DNA of 11,826 bases from Deltaproteobacteria bacterium. Its GTDB lineage: Bacteria > Desulfobacterota > Desulfobacteria > Desulfobacterales > JAFDDL01. The position numbers and the translations under genes were made by a program. The notes beneath the pieces are model-generated. The model saw only the letters and a program-made list of their open reading frames with translations. It was not told the DNA's origin and searched no databases. Of this stretch, positions 6,956 to 11,826 are shown piece by piece (position 1 is the first letter of the stretch; each line of letters opens with the position of its first letter). The stretch covers positions 1-11,826 of the forward strand of contig JAFDDL010000062.1 in the NCBI GenBank assembly GCA_019310865.1, written 5' to 3'.

Positions 6956-8023
6956 GTGACTGGGTTTGCATCACTCATAGATCAACATCAGTCCATCGAA
7001 ATTCTGGCCGCTATTCTTCAGAAAGGAACGATCCCCCACGCATTATTGTTTACGGGGATTGAGGGGATCGGCAAACGAACGGCCGCCATGACATTTGCCA
7101 TGGCATGCAATTGCAGTGACATCGGCAACACTTCAGCAGACACCTATTCGGACGCACCCAATCAAGACACATGGCAGGGCCGGCTTGCGCAAGTTGAGCC
7201 CTGTGGAAAATGCCGTTCCTGCCGCAAGATCATTTCCAACAGTCATCCGGACATCATTCAGATTCGGCCCACCGGGCCCTATATTCGAATCGATCAAATC
7301 AGAAAATTACGCGCTGACCTGTCCATGAAGCCCTATGAGGCCAAAAACCGCGTGGTTATCATTTCGGATGCGCAGCGCATGAATCCGGAAGCCGGCAATG
7401 CATTGCTCAAAATGCTGGAAGAGCCGCCTGACAAGACCTTTCTGGTACTGACGGCAACGGCCACGACGGATCTACTGCCGACCATCGTTTCACGCTGCCG
7501 GCACATTCGGTTTCGCCCCATATCCACGAGTCGTCTGGCCGCCAAATTAAGTAAAGACCACGGTATCGATCCGGATCATGCCCATTGCCTGTCCATCCTG
7601 GCCGATGGAAGCTTGTCAAAGGCCGATGCATTTCATCGGAAAAACTGGATGAATCGGCGCGACTGGCTGATTCGGGCCGGCGGCATACTGGCCCAGGGAC
7701 CGGCCCGGCAGCAGTCCATCACCGAGCAGTTTGCGGTGGCCAGGGATCTGAGCCGTGACCGGGAACTTGCCGTTGAGGCGTTGTCTGTTTTGAAAACCGT
7801 ATTTCGGGACATTCTGGTGTGCCGATTTCAATCGGTTGATATTTTCAACCCGGATTTGTCCCATAAAATCGAACACGTGGCCGCAAGGATGGATGAAGAG
7901 TCGGCCATGGCAGGTATTCGGGCCATTGATGCGGCGCAAAAAAACATCCTGTCCAATTCAAATGCCCGACTTACGTTGGAGGCGTTGTTTCTGACCCTTG
8001 CAAAAGAGATGGAAATGAATTAG
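6956..8023 (+). CDS. holB: DNA polymerase III subunit delta' (clamp loader)
   Basis: Delta' is part of the clamp-loader complex that opens and loads the beta sliding clamp at replication forks. The 355-residue protein has a Walker A-like loop GIEGIGKR (34-41, with Arg in place of the usual Thr/Ser). A zinc module has C51/C53 followed by C83, C86 and C89. The clamp-loader motifs NPEAGNALLKMLEEPP and VSRC, the latter the SRC motif of these AAA+ proteins, are also present. About 29 residues separate the first zinc cysteine from the other three, against 8 in E. coli. GTG 6956 is the only sensible start because no in-frame ATG precedes the P-loop. The ribosome site would lie within the end of the HU-like gene, which suggests translational coupling. 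RicT follows after 224 bp. Confidence 0.93.
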   Translation: MTGFASLIDQHQSIEILAAILQKGTIPHALLFTGIEGIGKRTAAMTFAMACNCSDIGNTSADTYSDAPNQDTWQGRLAQVEPCGKCRSCRKIISNSHPDIIQIRPTGPYIRIDQIRKLRADLSMKPYEAKNRVVIISDAQRMNPEAGNALLKMLEEPPDKTFLVLTATATTDLLPTIVSRCRHIRFRPISTSRLAAKLSKDHGIDPDHAHCLSILADGSLSKADAFHRKNWMNRRDWLIRAGGILAQGPARQQSITEQFAVARDLSRDRELAVEALSVLKTVFRDILVCRFQSVDIFNPDLSHKIEHVAARMDEESAMAGIRAIDAAQKNILSNSNARLTLEALFLTLAKEMEMN

Positions 8024-8135
8024 GTAGTGCCATCCAGAATTTTGAGTGGCGATAGTTTATCTTGATTTAATGAAAATTATTAAGGATTCACTGTCATTAA
8101 CTTAACGTTTTCGACAACTCTCGTAAGTGCTGAAT

Positions 8136-8167
8136 CGTGCACGTGTACGTGTCCGTGAACGTGAACG
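8136..8167 (+). repeat. CGTGNN hexamer tandem array
   Basis: Five consecutive 6-bp units read CGTGCA, CGTGTA, CGTGTC, CGTGAA, CGTGAA, followed by CG. The first four bases are constant and the last two vary, giving alternating purine-pyrimidine character and self-complementary cores such as GTGCAC and GTGTAC. It is preceded by AAGTGCTGA (8126-8134), which resembles the unit of the 1995-2108 repeat. It lies between holB and the candidate ricT promoter, in the longest gap of the window (8024-8247). A 9-bp inverted repeat, GTCATTAAC at 8093-8101 and GTTAATGAC at 8224-8232, encloses it. Confidence 0.65.
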
Positions 8168-8180
8168 AAACTGACAGATG

Positions 8181-8210
8181 TTGAATCACCAAGAGATTTT
8201 GGAATTTAAT
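8181..8210 (+). promoter_or_regulatory. Candidate promoter for ricT-metG
   Basis: TTGAAT (8181-8186, 4/6 of the -35 consensus), an 18-bp spacer and TTTAAT (8205-8210, 5/6 of the -10 consensus) lie just downstream of the hexamer array. A start near 8217 would leave a leader of about 30 nt before ATG 8248. The AT-rich leader has no purine-rich ribosome site. Confidence 0.4.
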
Positions 8211-8247
8211 GCTGATTTCTCATGTTAATGACGCTAAATAAAATGTT

Positions 8248-9078
8248 ATGAAAAAAGCAGTTGGCATCCGGTTCAAGCCGGCGGGTAAAATATATGACTT
8301 TGAATGCGGCGCCTATGTGCTCAATCCCGGGGACAATGTTATTGTCCAGACCGATCAGGGGCTTGGGTTCGGCTCTGTGGCGGTGGCCCCGAGGCAGTTT
8401 GATGAAAAGGCATTGAAACGCCCTCTGAAAAAGGTCTATCGGCTGGCAACTGAAAAAGATTTTTTACAGTTGGATACGAACCGCAGAAATGAAAAGGATG
8501 CGTACGCCTATTGTCTCAAGAACATTGGTAAATTGAGACTGCGGATGCATTTGTTTGCCGTGGAGAGCTCCTTCGACGGTGGCAAGATGACCTTTTTTTT
8601 CACAGCGGACTCACGGGTCGATTTTCGGCAACTCGTCAAGAAGCTTGTCAAAGAGCTCAATGTTCGCATCGAGATGCGCCAGGTGGGGATTCGAAACCAG
8701 GCCAAGATGTGTGGGGGGCTGGGCCGATGTGGTCGTGAGTTGTGTTGCTCATCGTTTATCGAAAAATTCGATCCGGTCTCCATTCGAATGGCCAAGGATC
8801 AGGGCTTGTCCTTGAACCCCACAAAGATATCCGGACAATGCGGTCGGCTCATGTGCTGTTTGACCTACGAACACAAAATGTATCACACGCAGATTAAACA
8901 ATTTCCAAAGATCGGCAAATCGATCGTGACCCATTTCGGGGCGGCTAAGGTCCTGCGCCGTAATATCATGGCCGGGCGGCTCACCGTACGCCTGGAGGAC
9001 AATACGGAAAAGGAAATTTCCATGGAAGAAATCGTGAAAAAGGACCCGCAGATTTCCAATGACGACACCCGAAGGTAA
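8248..9078 (+). CDS. ricT: PSP1-domain protein RicT (YaaT) homologue
   Basis: In Bacillus, RicT (YaaT) forms the Ric complex with RicA and RicF, carries Fe-S clusters, and promotes maturation of certain mRNAs by RNase Y. The 276-residue protein has the PSP1 core, beginning VGIRFKPAGKIYDFECG (5-21). A cysteine-rich segment follows with C155, C161, C166, C167, C198, C203 and C204, in the patterns MCGGLGRCGRELCC and GQCGRLMCC. These are well placed to bind Fe-S clusters, although that is inferred from the homologue. No RicA or RicF is seen here, so the partners in this organism are unknown. There is no clear Shine-Dalgarno site before ATG 8248. Its stop lies 4 bases before the metG start, and holB lies upstream, a neighbourhood also known in Firmicutes. 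Confidence 0.92.
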   Translation: MKKAVGIRFKPAGKIYDFECGAYVLNPGDNVIVQTDQGLGFGSVAVAPRQFDEKALKRPLKKVYRLATEKDFLQLDTNRRNEKDAYAYCLKNIGKLRLRMHLFAVESSFDGGKMTFFFTADSRVDFRQLVKKLVKELNVRIEMRQVGIRNQAKMCGGLGRCGRELCCSSFIEKFDPVSIRMAKDQGLSLNPTKISGQCGRLMCCLTYEHKMYHTQIKQFPKIGKSIVTHFGAAKVLRRNIMAGRLTVRLEDNTEKEISMEEIVKKDPQISNDDTRR

Positions 9079-9082
9079 GAAA

Positions 9083-11002
9083 ATGACAAAAACTTTTTAT
9101 GTTACCACCCCGATCTATTATGTGAATGCACGACCCCATCTGGGACATGCCTATACCACGATAACCGCCGATGTGGTCCGACGGTTTCACCAGATGAAAA
9201 ACGAGGACACCTATTTTCTCACCGGAACCGACGAACATGGCGACAAGGTGGTCCGCGCAGCCAAGTCGGAAGGGTTGAGCCCACGCGAATATGTGGATAA
9301 CATCAGCCGGCTTTACCAGGACCTGTGGCCTGAACTTAATATTGGCCATGATTATTTCATACGCACCACCGACGCTGCGCATGTGGTCGTTGTCGAGCAG
9401 GTCCTTCAGAAAATTTACGATGCCGGTGATATCTATTTCAGCGAGTACGAAGGGCTTTACTGCTTTGGCTGCGAAAGATTCTACACCGAACGTGAACTTG
9501 TGGACGGCAAATGCCCGGATCATGAGACTGAACCGGAAACCATCAAAGAATCGAATTATTTTTTCCGGATGAGCAAATACCAGGACTGGCTCATGGACCA
9601 CATTAAATCCAATCCGGATTTTATCCGCCCGGAACGGTATAAGAACGAGGTCCTGGCCTTTTTGCGTGAGCCCCTTGAGGATCTATGTATCTCCAGGCCG
9701 AAGTCTCGCCTGAAATGGGGGATCACCCTTCCTTTTGACGGCAATTTTGTCACCTATGTCTGGTTTGACGCTCTGGTGAACTACATCAGTGCCCTGGGAT
9801 ATCCATCGGGCGAATTGTTTGCCAAATACTGGCCGTCTGTGCAGCATACCGTTGCAAAGGATATTATCAAACCCCATGGCATCTATTGGCCCATTATGCT
9901 CAAAGCCGCCGGAATTCCGATTTACCGGCATTTGAACGTCCATGGATACTGGAATATCGAAGAAAGCAAGATGTCCAAGAGCTTGGGAAACGTGGTGGAC
10001 CCGCTGGCGTTGAAAAATAAATACGGTCTCGATACGTTCCGGTTCTACCTCATGCGAGACATGGTGTTCGGGCTCGATTCAAGCTTTTCCGAGCAGGCGT
10101 TGGTCCAGCGCATCAATTCGGACCTGGCAAACGATCTGGGTAATCTTTTTTCCAGGGTGTTGTCCATGGCCCACAAGTATTTTTCCGGTATCGTGCCCGG
10201 TATCGATGATGCGTCCGAGCGAGAGCTGCGACTGGGACTTCAGGCAGATGCGTTTCGAAGCGTCAGCGAATATGAAACCGCCATGGAAACCTTTGCCTTT
10301 CACAAGGCCCTCATGGCGGTGTGGGTTTTTATCAACCAGATGAATAAATGCATCGATGTGAATGCCCCATGGGTACTGGCAAAAAACAAGACAACACGCA
10401 AACAGCTTGAAACGGTTATCTACAACCTGCTCGAAGGCCTTCGGGTCATTTCGGGGCTTATTTATCCGGTTATGCCGGAAACGGCCGGAAAAATGCAACG
10501 CCACCTGGGCCTCGATGCCACCGGTCCATTTTATGACATTGAATGTTTGAAAAAATGGAAAACACTACCGTCCGGGATCCAGTTGCCCAAAACGATTACC
10601 CTGTTTCCGCGAATCGACACCCAAAAAGCCTTGGACAATGACGAGGCGCCGGATCGGTTATCCGGGCTTGCCGAGCTGAAACCGGAGATCACCATGGCGC
10701 AATTCCAAAAAGTGGATTTGCGGGTCGGTAAAGTGGTGCGGGCTGAGGTTGTTCCCAGAGCCAAGAAGCTGCTGAAGCTCGAGGTGGACCTGGGCGAAAA
10801 ACGGACGATTGTTTCGGGCATATCCGGCAGTTATCAGCCCGAAAATCTCGTGGGCAAGTATGTGATCGTGGTGGCCAATTTGAAACCGGCAAAACTCATG
10901 GGGATTTTATCCCAGGGAATGGTGCTGGCGGCGGTTGATAAAAAATCCATCGCGCTGGCAATGATTGATAGAGAAATGAAACCGGGTACGCCAATATCCT
11001 AA
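9083..11002 (+). CDS. metG: Methionyl-tRNA synthetase with C-terminal tRNA-binding domain
   Basis: This class I synthetase charges tRNA-Met. With the start at ATG 9083 it has 639 residues. HIGH reads HLGH (19-22), KMSKS is intact at 296-300, and one zinc knuckle is formed by C127, C130, C144 and H147 in the connective peptide. The anticodon-binding helical domain is in the middle. A Trbp111/EMAP-type OB fold covers about 537-638 (FQKVDLRVGKVV, then KLMGILSQGMVLAA) and would promote dimerisation and tRNA binding. GAAGG at 9071-9075, 7 bases upstream, favours ATG 9083 over an in-frame ATG at 9059 that would overlap ricT by 20 bp. The final TAA (11000-11002) lies inside the left arm of the 34-bp palindrome that follows. 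Confidence 0.96.
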   Translation: MTKTFYVTTPIYYVNARPHLGHAYTTITADVVRRFHQMKNEDTYFLTGTDEHGDKVVRAAKSEGLSPREYVDNISRLYQDLWPELNIGHDYFIRTTDAAHVVVVEQVLQKIYDAGDIYFSEYEGLYCFGCERFYTERELVDGKCPDHETEPETIKESNYFFRMSKYQDWLMDHIKSNPDFIRPERYKNEVLAFLREPLEDLCISRPKSRLKWGITLPFDGNFVTYVWFDALVNYISALGYPSGELFAKYWPSVQHTVAKDIIKPHGIYWPIMLKAAGIPIYRHLNVHGYWNIEESKMSKSLGNVVDPLALKNKYGLDTFRFYLMRDMVFGLDSSFSEQALVQRINSDLANDLGNLFSRVLSMAHKYFSGIVPGIDDASERELRLGLQADAFRSVSEYETAMETFAFHKALMAVWVFINQMNKCIDVNAPWVLAKNKTTRKQLETVIYNLLEGLRVISGLIYPVMPETAGKMQRHLGLDATGPFYDIECLKKWKTLPSGIQLPKTITLFPRIDTQKALDNDEAPDRLSGLAELKPEITMAQFQKVDLRVGKVVRAEVVPRAKKLLKLEVDLGEKRTIVSGISGSYQPENLVGKYVIVVANLKPAKLMGILSQGMVLAAVDKKSIALAMIDREMKPGTPIS

Positions 11003-11069
11003 TGGGGACGTTCTTCAGATTATAAGTTTCTACTCAGAAACTTATAATCTGAAGAACGTCCCCATTAGG
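10998..11069. repeat. Perfect 34-bp-arm palindrome with 4-nt loop at the end of metG
   Basis: The left arm (10998-11031, beginning CCTAATGGGGACGTTC) and right arm (11036-11069, ending GAACGTCCCCATTAGG) are exact reverse complements over 34 bp, with the loop ACTC. Pairing stops at the next base on the outer side. The left arm contains the metG stop codon and its last sense codons. The stem is far longer than a usual intrinsic terminator and no T-tract follows, so termination may not be its origin, though it should block or stabilise the metG 3' end. Perfect arms suggest a recent insertion or strong selection. It resembles palindromes associated with REP-type (IS200-like) transposases, but no transposase is present in the window. 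Confidence 0.85.
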
Positions 11070-11114
11070 TGCCTTGACTTAGCATTTTAATAGCGGTTCT
11101 ACGGAAAGAGCTAT

Positions 11115-11826
11115 ATGCGCTCGACGCAACGTCCCAGCTGGCGTGATTATCAAGCCGGTCTTCAAAGACAGAAAGGCAGCCGAAAATTTGCCCACAGCTC
11201 CCGACGCTTCGGGATAGCTGCCGGTATCCTGGCGGCACTGGTGTTTTGTCTGATCGGTGGCGCACGATGGACCGCCGGGCATTATTGGAAAGACCCAAAG
11301 CCGGAATCCGGCACTGTTTTGCCTGATCAGGCTGGGCAGCCGTCCACCGGCATGTGCAAACGGGATCTGCAACGCTGGCTGTCCACCGGATCGGTTTTAA
11401 ACCTGGAAGCCCGGAGTTTTGACCATCGCGGGCAAAACCAGACCTTCCGTATCGATACCAGTCTGAATTTGCCGCTTCAGACCTACCTGATTGAAAAGAC
11501 GCGCCGCAGCAAATCCCATCAAATGGGCGTTGTCGCCATGGATCCATCCACCGGAAAAGTGTTGGCCATGACGGGAAAGGACTTGAAAAATCCTGAAGCC
11601 AATCCGTGCGTGAACAGCGCCTTTCCGGCAGCGAGCATTTTTAAAATCGTTACCGCAGCTGCTGTCATGGAGTCGAGCGGATTAGACCCCGGCTCGAACA
11701 TGACCTTTAACGGGGGTAAATACACCCTCTATAAATCCCAGCTGAAAAAACAGGTGAACCGCTACACCAACAAGATCTCCTTCCGGGATTCCTTCGCCCA
11801 GTCCATTAATCCTGTTTTCGGCAAGA
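11115..11826 (+). CDS. Penicillin-binding protein transpeptidase, N-terminal part (cut by window edge)
   Basis: This is a membrane-anchored D,D-transpeptidase that would cross-link peptidoglycan in the periplasm. The frame is open for 237 codons to the window end. A basic cytoplasmic start (residues 1-32) is followed by one membrane segment (33-51, GIAAGILAALVFCLIGG) and a linker with a predicted periplasmic location. The transpeptidase fold begins near MGVVAMDPSTGKVLAMTG. The catalytic SxxK motif is S174-I-F-K177 (in PAASIFKIVTAA) and the SxN motif is S230-I-N232; the KTG motif would lie beyond the edge. The region before the catalytic domain is short for a class B PBP such as FtsI or PBP2. 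ATG 11115 has GGAAAGAG just upstream. It follows metG across the palindrome and 45 bp. Confidence 0.88.
   Translation, partial: MRSTQRPSWRDYQAGLQRQKGSRKFAHSSRRFGIAAGILAALVFCLIGGARWTAGHYWKDPKPESGTVLPDQAGQPSTGMCKRDLQRWLSTGSVLNLEARSFDHRGQNQTFRIDTSLNLPLQTYLIEKTRRSKSHQMGVVAMDPSTGKVLAMTGKDLKNPEANPCVNSAFPAASIFKIVTAAAVMESSGLDPGSNMTFNGGKYTLYKSQLKKQVNRYTNKISFRDSFAQSINPVFGK

Noticed and set aside
8981..9601. 206-codon minus-strand open frame
   Set aside because: It is antisense to the ricT end and metG start, both of which have clear catalytic or family motifs.
10998..11069. Ordinary intrinsic terminator of metG
   Set aside because: The stem is far too long and perfect and no U-tract follows; it may still block transcription, but it is better described as a palindromic repeat.
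11074..11102. Promoter for the PBP gene (TTGACT at 11074)
   Set aside because: The hexamer at 17-bp spacing (TTCTAC) matches the -10 consensus at only two positions.
11065..11547. 160-codon minus-strand open frame
   Set aside because: It is antisense to the penicillin-binding protein, which carries SxxK and SxN motifs in order.

Overview
The window looks like a chromosomal core region of a Gram-negative bacterium, most likely a sulfate-reducing Desulfobacterota relative (Desulfobacterales-like). This is inferred from gene content: an LptD outer-membrane assembly protein, a specialised NusG paralogue, a holB-ricT-metG block, a cysteine synthase fused to a CysRS-like domain, and many intergenic palindromes. 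No marker gene here proves the taxonomy.

Layout. Positions 1-3510 are transcribed leftwards: surE (survival nucleotidase) overlaps tmk (thymidylate kinase). A short repeat-rich gap follows, then a large open frame that fuses a PLP-dependent cysteine synthase to a cysteinyl-tRNA-synthetase-like domain and runs off the left edge. Positions 3612-11826 are transcribed rightwards: lptD, a nusG/rfaH-type antiterminator, an HU/IHF-family DNA-binding protein, holB (DNA polymerase III delta'), ricT (PSP1-domain protein), metG with a C-terminal tRNA-binding domain, and the 5' part of a penicillin-binding transpeptidase cut by the right edge. The 101-bp gap at 3511-3611 is the divergent control region.

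How the genes fit together. The set is mostly housekeeping: dTMP supply (tmk), clamp loading (holB), nucleoid structure (HU-like), translation (metG), cysteine supply (cysK-like domain), outer-membrane LPS insertion (lptD), elongation control (nusG-like) and peptidoglycan cross-linking (PBP). holB next to ricT, with metG close by, echoes the tmk-holB-yaaT-metS neighbourhood known from Bacillus.

The unusual material is in two places. First, the CysK-CysRS-like fusion keeps an intact PLP active site, but its synthetase part has altered HIGH and KMSKS signatures and has lost a zinc-ligand cysteine, so it may not be an ordinary tRNA synthetase. Second, the gaps hold four repeat structures: an AGTGCT-type repeat pair at 1995-2108, a 162-bp imperfect palindrome at 5902-6063, a CGTGNN hexamer tandem at 8136-8167, and a perfect 34-bp-arm palindrome at 10998-11069. 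Three of the four overlap or supply the stop codon of the upstream gene.

No gap between genes exceeds 300 bp; the longest, 8024-8247 (224 bp), holds the hexamer tandem and a candidate promoter. I found no rRNA, tRNA, CRISPR array, complete transposase gene or recognisable riboswitch.
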